Assembly (NCBI RefSeq): GCF_019801215.1
Contig: NZ_JAHVJO010000003.1
Location: 186,001 to 250,000, forward strand
Direction of reading: 5' to 3'
DNA length: 64,000 bases
From: Fictibacillus nanhaiensis
GTDB lineage: Bacteria; Bacillota; Bacilli; Bacillales; Fictibacillaceae
Program-made: the position numbers and the translations under genes
Part shown: piece by piece, positions 8,505-16,710 of the stretch
Layout: the number at the start of each line of letters is the position of its first letter
Numbering within the stretch: the stretch's first letter is position 1
The notes under the pieces: model-generated
Databases searched by the model: none
Told to the model about the DNA's origin: nothing
What the model saw: the letters and a program-made list of their open reading frames with translations, nothing else

Positions 8505-9131
8505 TTGGATCTTTTATTAAAAGAAAGTTTAAGAGCCAGCTATAACGTTCAAGCAGATGTACGTGATAAGGTAGAAATAGAGAATTGGAAGATAGATGAG
8601 CTGAATTTCTTTATTAAGGCTCTTAGACAAGAAGAATTACATACCGTTCTCGACATTGGCTCAGGTTCCGGTCAGCATGGAAACTATTTAAAAGACCACA
8701 ACATGGACGTAACATGCATCGATCTATCCCCAAACATGGTAGAAACGTGTCATGCAAAAGGGTTAAAAGCTGAAGTTATGGATTATTACAACTTGCTTTT
8801 TAAAGAAAGCTCCTTTCAGGCGGTTTGGGCGATGAACACACTCCTTCATGTTCCAAAAGTAAGTTTGCCTGCTGTGTTGAAGAACATACATACTGTGTTA
8901 GCTGATAATGGATTGTTCTACATGGGAGTGTACGGCGGCAAAGATTCTGAAGGGGTCTGGGAAGATGATCCTTATGTGCCAAAGCGTTTCTTCTCTTTTT
9001 ACACAAATGAAAACATCTTAGAAGTAATAGATCCATTATTTGAAGTCGTTCACTTTCACTGTATACCTCAAGCTGGCGGCAGTTTGGATTTCCAATCATT
9101 ATTGCTTCGAAAAAAAGAGATTTTTGAATAA
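8505..9131 (+). CDS. Class I SAM-dependent methyltransferase
   Basis: 208 residues starting at TTG with AGGAG 9 bases upstream. The SAM-binding motif I is VLDIGSGSGQHG, followed by motif II CIDLSPNMVE and a post-motif WAMNTLLHV. The fold is the common Rossmann-type methyltransferase. No substrate-specific part is recognisable; the short insertion SEGVWEDDPYVPKRFFSF may form the substrate cap, as in some small-molecule methyltransferases. It stands alone with its own promoter and terminator. Confidence 0.85.
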   Translation: MDLLLKESLRASYNVQADVRDKVEIENWKIDELNFFIKALRQEELHTVLDIGSGSGQHGNYLKDHNMDVTCIDLSPNMVETCHAKGLKAEVMDYYNLLFKESSFQAVWAMNTLLHVPKVSLPAVLKNIHTVLADNGLFYMGVYGGKDSEGVWEDDPYVPKRFFSFYTNENILEVIDPLFEVVHFHCIPQAGGSLDFQSLLLRKKEIFE

Positions 9132-9132
9132 G

Positions 9133-9158
9133 AAAAGCCACTCATCTGAGCGGCTTTT
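9133..9158. terminator. Bidirectional terminator
   Basis: AAAAGCCaCTCA and TGAGcGGCTTTT form a stem between two convergent genes. The right arm ends at the stop codon of the acetyltransferase. Confidence 0.8.
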
Positions 9159-9670
9159 TAGATTTTTCTCATATAACGATACGAAATGTGATCCGTGCTT
9201 CCTTCGCTAATCTTCTCTGACTGTTTCACAAAACCTTTCGCTTCATAAAACGGTATTCCCTTTTCGTTACCCTCTGCTGCCGATAGCCATTGTTCGTTAA
9301 TACGTAAGCTTTTTTGAAAGTCAGTATAATAATTTAGCAGTTGGCTTCCGATTCCACGATTTCTTTTTAGAGGATCCATATAAAAAACAAAAATTTCACC
9401 TATTCCTTCTCCTGTCGTTCCCCCTCCGATCGCACCTACGACAACTCCTTCTTCTTCTGCTATAAAATAACCGTGCCAGTCATCATTCGATTCTGTCACT
9501 TCTTTATAGAGCCGCTCTTCGTTATAGTACTCTTGTATAACTTGATCAACATAAGCCTCATCCCTAAGGTAACCGTATGTAGCTCGCCAGCCTTCAGAGC
9601 ATACTTTCGCTATGCCTTGAACATGTTCAGGACCTGCTTTTTTTATCGTAAGATTTAACGAATTCATCAT
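9158..9670 (-). CDS. GNAT family N-acetyltransferase
   Basis: 170 residues, a single GNAT domain. The acetyl-CoA loop reads RNRGIGSQLL after the strand EIFVFYMDP, and the C-terminal strand GIPFYEAKGFV is standard. The acceptor is unknown. GGGGAGG sits 7 bases before the ATG at 9670. It is convergent with the upstream methyltransferase and divergent from the next one. Confidence 0.85.
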   Translation of the reverse strand: MMNSLNLTIKKAGPEHVQGIAKVCSEGWRATYGYLRDEAYVDQVIQEYYNEERLYKEVTESNDDWHGYFIAEEEGVVVGAIGGGTTGEGIGEIFVFYMDPLKRNRGIGSQLLNYYTDFQKSLRINEQWLSAAEGNEKGIPFYEAKGFVKQSEKISEGSTDHISYRYMRKI

Positions 9671-9789
9671 AACTTATCCTCCCCTTTTTTCCTTATTTAT
9701 CGCCCATTATATACTATTTTTTGGTAAAATAGAGATATGCTGCTCAGTCAGTCAGAAGCTTATTCTAATGATGAAAGGCGGACGAAATT

Positions 9790-10485
9790 TTGACAAAAAC
9801 AATAACAAAAAACGAACATGTTTATGACATGCTGGACTCCCTTTTACGTGATGAAGGCCAATTTTGGAATTCTTTTTATGAAGATCGAAATAAAAAGATT
9901 CCTTTTTTTGTTGATGGAGCTGATGAAAATCTCGTAGACTATGTGGAGAGAGGACTCATCAAGCCTGGCCGTGTGTTAGAGCTAGGCTGTGGACCTGGCC
10001 GTAATGCTATCTTTTTGGCAGAGCTAGGTTTTGAAGTAGATGCAGTAGATTTGTCAAGTGAAGGTCTAGAGTGGGCAAGAGAACGTGCTTCGGAAAAAGG
10101 GGTTGACGTAAACTTTATCCAAGGAAACATCTTTAAATTAGACCTGCCTCATAATCACTATGACTTCATTTACGACTCCGGCTGTTTTCATCATGTCCCA
10201 CCTCATAGAAGAGTAAGCTATTTAAATCTATTAAACGATTGTTTGAAAACCGGCGGACATTTTGCTATTACCTGTTTTGATGCAGAGGGAATGGGCCTAG
10301 ATATACCGGACATGGAGGTATATAAAGAAAGAACGATGAAAGGCGGACTCGGTTATACACTTGAAAAGATGCAAGAGGTATTTTCCCAGTTTCACGAGTT
10401 AGAACTACGTAAAATGAATGAGATTAAGCAGCCAGCAAAAACATTTGGCGTTCCCTTTTTGTGGGCAGCCCTATATAAACGATAA
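9790..10485 (+). CDS. Class I SAM-dependent methyltransferase
   Basis: 231 residues, start TTG with AAAGGCGG upstream. Motif I is VLELGCGPGRNA, motif II VDAVDLSSEGL, motif III NHYDFIYDSGCFHHVPP. The DSGCFHH stretch and the N-terminal FYEDRNKKIPFF are typical of the thiopurine/tellurite-type small-molecule methyltransferases, so a small substrate is more likely than protein or RNA. That last point is inference. Confidence 0.85.
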   Translation: MTKTITKNEHVYDMLDSLLRDEGQFWNSFYEDRNKKIPFFVDGADENLVDYVERGLIKPGRVLELGCGPGRNAIFLAELGFEVDAVDLSSEGLEWARERASEKGVDVNFIQGNIFKLDLPHNHYDFIYDSGCFHHVPPHRRVSYLNLLNDCLKTGGHFAITCFDAEGMGLDIPDMEVYKERTMKGGLGYTLEKMQEVFSQFHELELRKMNEIKQPAKTFGVPFLWAALYKR

Positions 10486-10490
10486 AATAA

Positions 10491-10515
10491 GACACTTGGA
10501 GCGATTCCAAGTGTC
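10491..10515. terminator. Terminator between convergent genes
   Basis: GACACTTGGA and TCCAAGTGTC form a perfect 10-bp stem around a 5-base loop. The T-tract after it is short. Confidence 0.7.
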
Positions 10516-10560
10516 TTCTATTGTCTGTCTTCTATTAAACCTTCGTCAGCCTATCACTTA

Positions 10561-12840
10561 TCACTTCAACACGATAAAATCCAGCCATTCTTCTGGCAGC
10601 ATCTCCACATACTTTCGCGTCAAGAACCGGTCATCTACGAGTACGAGTGTACCTCGATCTTTCTCTGACCGGATAACACGGCCACCAGCCTGCAAGACTT
10701 TATTCATGCCAGGGTACACGTAAGAAAAATCGTATCCGTTCTTTCCTGTGCTCTGAAAATATGCCTTTATCGTATCCCGTTCCAAGCCGACCTGCGGCAA
10801 ACCTACGCCGATGATAACCGCACCTGTCAACCGGTCTCCTTTTAAATCGATTCCTTCTGAAAAAATACCGCCCATGACTGCGAACCCAACAAGTGACGTG
10901 TCCCCTACTCTTTCAAAGTGAGCGAGAAACTCCTCTCGCTCTTCTTCTGCCATCGCGGGGTGCTGCACAATTAACCGAAACGGTGGGCCATCTTCCTGCA
11001 AGCGTTCATACACATCACTCATATAGCGGTACGAAGGAAAGAAGATAAGGTAGTTGCCTGGTCGTTTGTGAACAAGATCCCCAATCATCGTTACGATTGG
11101 TTCAAGTGATTTATCTCGATCTCTGAAGCGTGTGGATAGAGGCTGGATAAAGACATCAAGCTGTTCTTTCTCATAAGGTGATGGCATTCGAATAACGTAG
11201 TCTTCTTCACCTCCGCCCAGCATCTCTCGAAAATAAGAGAGCGGTGAAAGGGTAGCAGAAAAGAATATACGTGAAGCATATTTTTTACTTGTTTGAAAAA
11301 GAAGCTGAGATGGATCCATGCAGTATAAACGAATTTGAACTTCACTTTTAAACGTATTAATAAACGTAACGAACCGCTCATCATAATACGATGCGATCTT
11401 TACCATCTGCAAAGCTGAAAAATAGGTTTCAAGCAATCTCTCATCCTTTTCTCCACTTGCAAGTAATTGTTCTGCTTGAACTAAGAAAGCTTCCATCTTG
11501 TCTATGCACTCTTCTGGCATCTCAGGAACGGCTATTTCTTTTTCGCCGTACACTTTTTTTAGTTTTAACAGTTCTTCATTAATGGCTTTTGCTGTTCTCC
11601 ACACACCATCATGCTTCCCTTTAAAATCGCGGGACAATTGTAAAAACGACGACTTCAAAATCTCAGCAGAATACATGCCGCGTGCCCTGTCAACAAGGTT
11701 ATGCGCTTCATCCATCAACAAGACCGTTCGTTTTTTCTGTTCTTCAAACAAACGTTTAAAAGAAACACGTGGATCGAACACATAATTGTAATCACAAACT
11801 ACACTATCTGCCGTATAAGCCAGATCAACAGAAAATTCAAAAGGACATACTTTATGTTTTTGGGCATAATCAGCGATAACATCTCGATCCATGACCGTTT
11901 CATGCTTCAGAATGTCTAAAACCGCTCCATTGATACGATCGTAATATCCATCTGCAAACTCACAATAGGCAGCATCACAGCGCGTTTCTTCTTTCAAACA
12001 CACCTTGTCTTTTGCCGTAATCGTCACACTTTGAAAAAACAATCCTCTCTCTTTCATCAACTGAAGTGCTTCTTCCGCATTTTTACGATTCAGCGTTTTA
12101 GCCGTTAAATAAAAAATTTTATCTGCCTTTTCTTCTCCTATTGCTTTTATAGCCGGAAAAAGGGTGGAAATTGTTTTACCCGTACCTGTCGGCGCATTGG
12201 CAAACAACGTTTTTTTATCAAGGATCGTTTGATAAACTGCTGCAGCAAATTTCCGTTGGCCTTCTCTATATTTTTCAAAAGGAAATGACAGTTTCCGAAT
12301 GCTTCCATTCCTTTTTTCTTTATTTTGAAGACGCAGTTCAGCATATGGTGCATAGCTCTTTACGAGTTCATGCATAAACGATTTTAATTCTTCTAACGTA
12401 TATGTTTCCTGAAAACGTTTTTGTTCACCTGACTCAATCTGAACATAGGTAAGTTGAACTTGGATTTGCTGCATAGCCTCTTTCATTAAATACATGTACG
12501 CATAGCATTTTGCCTGGGCCCAGTGGACAGGATATGACTCACTCGTGATATCATCCAGCTGTCTTGCCGTGGATTTTATTTCATCGATCGTTACACTACC
12601 ATCACCTAAAAGAAGACCATCACATCGGCCCTCTAACATGTATCGTATATTTTCAAATTCATATTCTGTTTGCAAAAACACCTCGGCTGCATCTGCTTCT
12701 CCATATGTCTTTTGTATCGTTTGATGGGCTTTTGTTCCTTCTGTTAAAGACGACGTAGTCTTAAATCCCGATTGGATGCTCCCAGAACGAAATACATATT
12801 CGACAAGAAAACGAACTGAAATGCTTACAGATTGAGGCAT
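10561..12840 (-). CDS. Rad3/XPD-type ATP-dependent DNA helicase with N-terminal PD-(D/E)xK nuclease-like domain
   Basis: About 759 residues. Counting from the GTG at 12849 (three residues longer), residues 60-130 hold a nuclease-like core (Asp77, Glu90-x-Lys92, then Gln112 and a Tyr-rich helix). The helicase follows: Walker A APTGTGKT (219-226), four cysteines spaced as in the XPD 4Fe-4S domain (284, 291, 296, 335), DEAH at 380-383 and late motifs such as QAGGRVIRSEKDRG. It therefore combines a superfamily 2 5'-3' helicase with a possible nuclease and should act in DNA repair. The ATG at 12840 has TAGGTGAT at good spacing and is preferred. Related fused proteins are known in Firmicutes. Confidence 0.88.
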   Translation of the reverse strand: MPQSVSISVRFLVEYVFRSGSIQSGFKTTSSLTEGTKAHQTIQKTYGEADAAEVFLQTEYEFENIRYMLEGRCDGLLLGDGSVTIDEIKSTARQLDDITSESYPVHWAQAKCYAYMYLMKEAMQQIQVQLTYVQIESGEQKRFQETYTLEELKSFMHELVKSYAPYAELRLQNKEKRNGSIRKLSFPFEKYREGQRKFAAAVYQTILDKKTLFANAPTGTGKTISTLFPAIKAIGEEKADKIFYLTAKTLNRKNAEEALQLMKERGLFFQSVTITAKDKVCLKEETRCDAAYCEFADGYYDRINGAVLDILKHETVMDRDVIADYAQKHKVCPFEFSVDLAYTADSVVCDYNYVFDPRVSFKRLFEEQKKRTVLLMDEAHNLVDRARGMYSAEILKSSFLQLSRDFKGKHDGVWRTAKAINEELLKLKKVYGEKEIAVPEMPEECIDKMEAFLVQAEQLLASGEKDERLLETYFSALQMVKIASYYDERFVTFINTFKSEVQIRLYCMDPSQLLFQTSKKYASRIFFSATLSPLSYFREMLGGGEEDYVIRMPSPYEKEQLDVFIQPLSTRFRDRDKSLEPIVTMIGDLVHKRPGNYLIFFPSYRYMSDVYERLQEDGPPFRLIVQHPAMAEEEREEFLAHFERVGDTSLVGFAVMGGIFSEGIDLKGDRLTGAVIIGVGLPQVGLERDTIKAYFQSTGKNGYDFSYVYPGMNKVLQAGGRVIRSEKDRGTLVLVDDRFLTRKYVEMLPEEWLDFIVLK

Positions 12841-12974
12841 GTGTATCACCTACCGTTTTATCACTTATATAGATTAATAGTAACACATGAAGTAAGAAGG
12901 TCGTGATTTCCTTCCATAATGTAGTATTTTTACACGTCTCAAGGTAGAAAATAGTAGTAATCTTAAAATAGTCA

Positions 12975-13002
12975 TTGCCTCTAAATACTTTTGTGATAAA
13001 AT
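12975..13002 (+). promoter_or_regulatory. Candidate sigma-A promoter for the 2OG-Fe(II) oxygenase
   Basis: TTGCCT, 16 bases, TAAAAT, about 50 bases before the start codon and just upstream of a cre box. Confidence 0.5.
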
Positions 13003-13012
13003 TAAAAAGGTT

Positions 13013-13026
13013 TGAAAGCGATTACA
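13013..13026 (+). promoter_or_regulatory. Catabolite-responsive element (cre) of CcpA
   Basis: The 14-mer TGAAAGCGATTACA matches the cre consensus TGWAANCGNTNWCA at every defined position. It lies about 10 bases downstream of the -10 box and before the ribosome site, a position where CcpA normally represses. Confidence 0.7.
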
Positions 13027-13051
13027 CAATAGTATTAGGAGGGTTTACAAC

Positions 13052-14011
13052 ATGTCTACATTATCTACTTCACTCGTAAAAACATTAAACTTAAAAGAGT
13101 TTACACACGGTACGTCTGAGCAACGAAAAGCATTTGCTGCTCAGTTTGAAGCTGGCCTGAAAGAAACAGGATTTATTATTTTAGAAGGTCATGGTGTGAA
13201 CACGCACCTGATTGAGAAAAATTACGAGCTTTGGGAGAAGTTTTTTACCCTCGATACAGAAATCAAACAAAAATATGAAGGCGTTGAAGGCGGCGCTCGC
13301 GGTTACACAGGTTTCGGTAAAGAGCACGCTAAGAACCGCTCGGTTGGAGATCTAAAGGAATTTTTCCATGTAGGACAAGAACTTCCTGTCGGCCACCCGC
13401 TATCAAGTGATTATGCAGCAAACGTATGGCCTGAAGAAGTAGCAGAACTTCGTCAATATGCGTTGAACTTCTACCGTGAACTTGAGCGTGTTGCGCGTAA
13501 CATGCTTGAAGCCTTAGCTATTCAAATGGACCTTCGCCCAAGATTCTTTGCTGACATGATTCAAGATGGCAACAGCATCCTTCGTGCTATTCACTATCCT
13601 CCACTAGATGAATCTATGGATAAAGGTGCGATACGTGCGGGAGAACATGAAGACATTAACTTAATCACGCTTTTAGTAGAATCTACAGCTTCTGGTTTAG
13701 AGCTGCTGACGCGTGAAGGAGAATGGGTTCCTGTTAAAGCGGAAAAAGGGCAGATCATCGTTGACGCTGGGGATATGCTTTCTCGCATAACGAATGAAGT
13801 CATTCCTGCTACTACTCACCGGGTCGTAAATCCTGAAGGCAAGAACACATCTCGTTATTCCATGCCGTTCTTCGTGCATCCATATCCGAACTCTTTGTTA
13901 GAGACGATTCCTGCTTGTATCTCTGCAGATAATCCGGAAAAATATCCACCAATTACAGCAGGTGAGTTTCTTTATGAGCGCCTTGTTGAAATTGGTTTAA
14001 TTAAAAAATAA
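13052..14011 (+). CDS. 2OG-Fe(II) oxygenase, isopenicillin N synthase-like
   Basis: 319 residues of the isopenicillin N synthase / plant 2-oxoglutarate dioxygenase superfamily. An N-terminal DIOX_N-type region (residues 10-120) is followed by the jelly-roll core with iron ligands His199-x-Asp201 and His256 and the 2-oxoglutarate arginine pair Arg268-x-Ser270. The cytosolic enzyme would oxidise an unknown small molecule. AGGAGGG precedes the ATG. A perfect cre box between promoter and start suggests repression when good carbon sources are present. A terminator follows at once, so the gene is monocistronic. Confidence 0.88.
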   Translation: MSTLSTSLVKTLNLKEFTHGTSEQRKAFAAQFEAGLKETGFIILEGHGVNTHLIEKNYELWEKFFTLDTEIKQKYEGVEGGARGYTGFGKEHAKNRSVGDLKEFFHVGQELPVGHPLSSDYAANVWPEEVAELRQYALNFYRELERVARNMLEALAIQMDLRPRFFADMIQDGNSILRAIHYPPLDESMDKGAIRAGEHEDINLITLLVESTASGLELLTREGEWVPVKAEKGQIIVDAGDMLSRITNEVIPATTHRVVNPEGKNTSRYSMPFFVHPYPNSLLETIPACISADNPEKYPPITAGEFLYERLVEIGLIKK

Positions 14012-14020
14012 AGTTATTAA

Positions 14021-14055
14021 AAAAAGGCTGTTCCTAAATGGATCCAGCCTTTTTT
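14021..14055 (+). terminator. Terminator after the 2OG-Fe(II) oxygenase
   Basis: AAAAAGGCTG pairs with CAGCCTTTTT, followed by more T. It may serve the convergent 14054 gene as well. Confidence 0.75.
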
Positions 14056-14539
14056 ATTTGATAACCTGTCCGCCTAACGTTTTCTCCCAGCTTTTTTCTT
14101 GCATCGTTTGGAGCATCCCAACCTTCCATTCTCCTTTATCATTTTGAAACGAAAGGTATACATCTTTATATACTCTCTCCTTTCCGTTTTCAACCATCAC
14201 CATATCCACACTTCCGGCAGGCAAGCCATCATTTAGACGAATCCTTAATCTCTCGAAAGATTTTATATACGTTCCTTTGTTTTTTAACTGCTTAATTCTT
14301 GTGACCCAACTCTTCCTTGCTGCATCCTTCTTAATGGTTACATCTTCATCAAAAGCACTATCGAAAAAATATATACGGTTAAATGCTTGTTCTAGATTAT
14401 CGTTCTTAACATCGTTTAAAAACTGACCGGCACTATGCTTCGCTTTATGTTTCGTCCAGAGATCAGGTCCTAAATATAGTACAAAAAAGACTAAAAATAA
14501 TCCTGTTACCATCCAGCTAATTTTACGAATTTTTTTCAT
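14054..14539 (-). CDS. Hypothetical membrane-anchored protein
   Basis: 161 residues from the ATG at 14539 (GAGG 6 bases upstream; a TTG one codon earlier is too close). One N-terminal membrane helix (about 8-24) is followed by an extracellular domain of helix-then-sheet composition, with a pattern recalling NTF2-like or DUF4878-like lumenal domains (AGQFLNDVKNDNLEQAF near the helix). That likeness is a guess. It converges on the oxygenase gene and lies next to mscL. Confidence 0.65.
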   Translation of the reverse strand: MKKIRKISWMVTGLFLVFFVLYLGPDLWTKHKAKHSAGQFLNDVKNDNLEQAFNRIYFFDSAFDEDVTIKKDAARKSWVTRIKQLKNKGTYIKSFERLRIRLNDGLPAGSVDMVMVENGKERVYKDVYLSFQNDKGEWKVGMLQTMQEKSWEKTLGGQVIK

Positions 14540-14622
14540 CAACAGCCTCTATTCTTTTCCTTTTATTCTATCCAAAAAATGTAATTCTCGCTACGATCAC
14601 TTGATGATTGTTTGATAATAAA

Positions 14623-14655
14623 GAAAACAGCCACCTCTATTCAGATGACTGTTTC
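14623..14655 (-). terminator. Terminator overlapping the end of mscL
   Basis: Minus-strand GAAACAGTCATCT pairs with AGGTGGCTGTTTTC and is followed by TTTATTAT. The first arm lies inside the last codons of mscL. Confidence 0.65.
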
Positions 14656-15098
14656 AAAGTACCTTCTTCATTTAAGTTAGCTGTACAACTTTGACACTTT
14701 ACTGCTCTTAATGGGATGGTGGATAAACAGTATTGACATTCTTTCGTATCAGGTGCCTTCACTTCTTCTTTCTTTTTCATACGATTAAGCTGTTTAACTA
14801 CTATAAAAATGACGAGTGCAATAATGAAAAAATTGATTAGTGTATTAATAAAGTTTCCATAATTCAGAGTTGCAGCTCCAGCTTTTTGCGCTTCTGCCAG
14901 CGAAGAGTATTCCTTCTCTCCTAAGTTGATATAAAGGTTGCTGAAGTCCACTTTTCCTAAAAGCAAACCAATTGGTGGCATAATCATATCTTCCACTAAA
15001 GAAGTAACGATTTTTCCAAACGCTGCACCAATAATAACTCCGATGGCAAGGTCCATCACATTGCCACGCATGATAAAGGTTTTAAATTCTTTGAACAT
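14637..15098 (-). CDS. mscL: Large-conductance mechanosensitive channel with C-terminal Cys4 tail
   Basis: 153 residues. The MscL signature is clear: amphipathic N-terminus [15 protein letters not shown]1 with [18 protein letters not shown], a periplasmic loop and TM2 (about 83-101), followed by the RMKKKEE basic cluster. It opens under membrane tension to release solutes during hypo-osmotic shock. The C-terminus carries an extra zinc-ribbon-like module with Cys121, Cys124, Cys135 and Cys138, absent from E. coli MscL but seen in some Gram-positive homologues. Whether it binds metal is not known from the sequence. Confidence 0.93.
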   Translation of the reverse strand: MFKEFKTFIMRGNVMDLAIGVIIGAAFGKIVTSLVEDMIMPPIGLLLGKVDFSNLYINLGEKEYSSLAEAQKAGAATLNYGNFINTLINFFIIALVIFIVVKQLNRMKKKEEVKAPDTKECQYCLSTIPLRAVKCQSCTANLNEEGTLKQSSE

Positions 15099-15237
15099 GT
15101 TTGATAATTCCTTTCTACCTATCTACTCCTATGTATTTCCATACCACGTATCTTTTAAAACGCCGCTTTCTGATTTCAGAAAAGGAAATGTATTACAATA
15201 TGTCGAATTCTGAAGACAAGGGGGACTTTCATTCATT

Positions 15238-15615
15238 ATGCACAATAAAACGATCATCGCAATCATGATAACAAGTATATTTCTTTCAATAACGCTTTTT
15301 ACCATTCTGTTCTTCAAAGAACAAGCTGTACCTGTTGTTCAATCTGACATCACTACCAAAAAGGAGATTGAAAGTACCAGTGTTTTCCTAAACACGAAAG
15401 AGGCATCAACATTTTTAGGCATATCAGAAGAGCAATTCAATACGATGCTTATTCTGGAAAAACAACAACTTATCCAAAATGGATCCTTTAACGGTACTAT
15501 GATTCCGTACATCACCATTGATAGTACTTATTATTTTACAGAGGAATCCCTAATACTATGGGCGGCTGTATCGACTAAAGAAAACCGAAATTACGATGAA
15601 TGGCTTGGTCAATAA
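15238..15615 (+). CDS. Membrane-anchored protein with a MerR-like helix-turn-helix segment
   Basis: 125 residues: one N-terminal membrane helix (about 5-26), then a short linker and a domain whose start (FLNTKEASTFLGISEEQFNTML) looks like the excisionase/MerR-type DNA-binding helix pair, ending with TEESLILWA. Similar soluble domains bind DNA, but here it would sit outside the membrane or be membrane-tethered depending on topology. The ribosome site AAGGGGG is rather far (about 14 bases) from the ATG. Function unknown. Confidence 0.6.
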   Translation: MHNKTIIAIMITSIFLSITLFTILFFKEQAVPVVQSDITTKKEIESTSVFLNTKEASTFLGISEEQFNTMLILEKQQLIQNGSFNGTMIPYITIDSTYYFTEESLILWAAVSTKENRNYDEWLGQ

Positions 15616-15650
15616 ATTCATATACTCATAGATTGTTATCCAGCTTTATT

Positions 15651-15717
15651 CAAAGAGCAAGCTGACACCAAAAAATGATTATACGTATCCTCACGGGTGT
15701 CAGCGTCTTTGTTTTTT
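15651..15717 (+). terminator. Long hairpin terminator
   Basis: CTGACACC pairs with GGTGTCAG and CAAAGA with TCTTTG around a loop of about 26 bases, followed by TTTTTT. It lies between two convergent genes. Confidence 0.6.
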
Positions 15718-16252
15718 ACACGATTTTTAATGGTACTTCGCATATATCCTTCACATCTGTACATACTTCTGCTTCGAAATCCAGCTCCAGCAATGCTATA
15801 CTTTCTATTCTTCCGTAAAACGGTTCCATGTTTTCTGCCGACCAATCAAAAGCTTGAACGAGTTTTTCATGTGACAGATGGCTGGCGATCGTGCAATGAG
15901 GAACCCAATGTTTTGGTGCATACAAGGATGTGGGATCCACATATTTCTTGAACTGTTCATGATAGCTCGTATGAAAATCAGTAAGCTCAGGATCTTTTGT
16001 AGGGGCTGCATACAATGTTCCACTATTTAAGAACATGCCTAACGAAGGAAAGAACAAAGAGATACTTTTCTCATTTTTAAAATATTGATTAAATTCCTCT
16101 TTAAAGTCTTCTAAATCTAACTCCAGATGAGTGGCAATTGTTACATGCGGCCTCATATCGTACTCCGTTATCCTTGCTTCCTTCATTCCTTCTCTTACTA
16201 CATGAATTTTGTCTTCTGTCTTTTTATCCAAATACGCGATTATACCGTACAT
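15716..16252 (-). CDS. 2'-5' RNA ligase family protein (2H phosphoesterase)
   Basis: 178 residues with the two H-x-T motifs that define the 2H phosphoesterase superfamily: His36-Val-Thr38 in RPHVTIA and His119-Cys-Thr121 in VPHCTIA. These are spaced as expected for the duplicated fold. Members act on 2',3'-cyclic phosphate ends of RNA or on nucleotide cyclic phosphates. The real substrate is not shown. AAGGGAG precedes the ATG with good spacing. Confidence 0.85.
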   Translation of the reverse strand: MYGIIAYLDKKTEDKIHVVREGMKEARITEYDMRPHVTIATHLELDLEDFKEEFNQYFKNEKSISLFFPSLGMFLNSGTLYAAPTKDPELTDFHTSYHEQFKKYVDPTSLYAPKHWVPHCTIASHLSHEKLVQAFDWSAENMEPFYGRIESIALLELDFEAEVCTDVKDICEVPLKIV

Positions 16253-16419
16253 TGTATCATCTCCCTTTGTGGAAATTATACCCTATTGTACCACAAGGAA
16301 AATCGTACAATCCCCATATAAAAATATCCGCTCTTGTCCCGAAAAAATGGGCTAATTCCGCCCAAACCTTTAACTTGTACCTTTAATAAATTGTCAATGT
16401 AAAGAAGGAGGTGGGTTAT

Positions 16420-16548
16420 ATGGGATTTAAGTCACACGGAAACAGCTTTGCTTTGATCGTAGTGCTATTTATCTTGTTAATCATCGTTGGGTGCTGCTGG
16501 TGCGGCGGCTACGGTGGAGGCTACGGTGGTGGATACGGCTGGTGTTAA
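16420..16548 (+). CDS. YjcZ family tiny sporulation protein
   Basis: 42 residues. After a short polar start comes the invariant helix [15 protein letters not shown], then CCWCGG and a Gly/Tyr tail with GGYGGGYG repeats. This is the pattern of YjcZ-type tiny transmembrane proteins, which are made during sporulation in Bacillus and found in spores. AGGAGGTG lies 7 bases before the ATG. A second member is at 51673-51846, where the Gly/Tyr segment precedes rather than follows the helix. Confidence 0.8.
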   Translation: MGFKSHGNSFALIVVLFILLIIVGCCWCGGYGGGYGGGYGWC

Positions 16549-16630
16549 TTGATTACTTCTTACAAGAAGTCATTCAATGAATGTTGTTCAATTGCGTAAA
16601 CCTTTTGCGAAACAACCCCTCGTAGAATAC

Positions 16631-16663
16631 AGAGAGAGATTAGAGAGAGATTAGAGAGAGATC
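16631..16663. repeat. Three 11-bp tandem repeats (AGAGAGAGATT)
   Basis: AGAGAGAGATT occurs twice without change and a third time ending ATC. The stretch lies between the YjcZ gene and the following terminator. No function is evident. Confidence 0.7.
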
Positions 16664-16669
16664 AAAGAG

Positions 16670-16705
16670 AAAAAGGCCTGCACTCGTTTGAGGGCAGGTC
16701 TTTTT
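16670..16705. terminator. Bidirectional terminator
   Basis: AAAAAGgCCTGCaCTC pairs with GAGgGCAGGtCTTTTT around a 4-base loop. It separates the YjcZ gene from the end of the ECF operon. Confidence 0.8.
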
Positions 16706-16710
16706 AAATA

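Noticed and set aside
16631-16663. AGAGAGAGATT repeats as a regulatory array
   Set aside because: Only three short copies of low-complexity sequence between a gene and its terminator; no sign of function.
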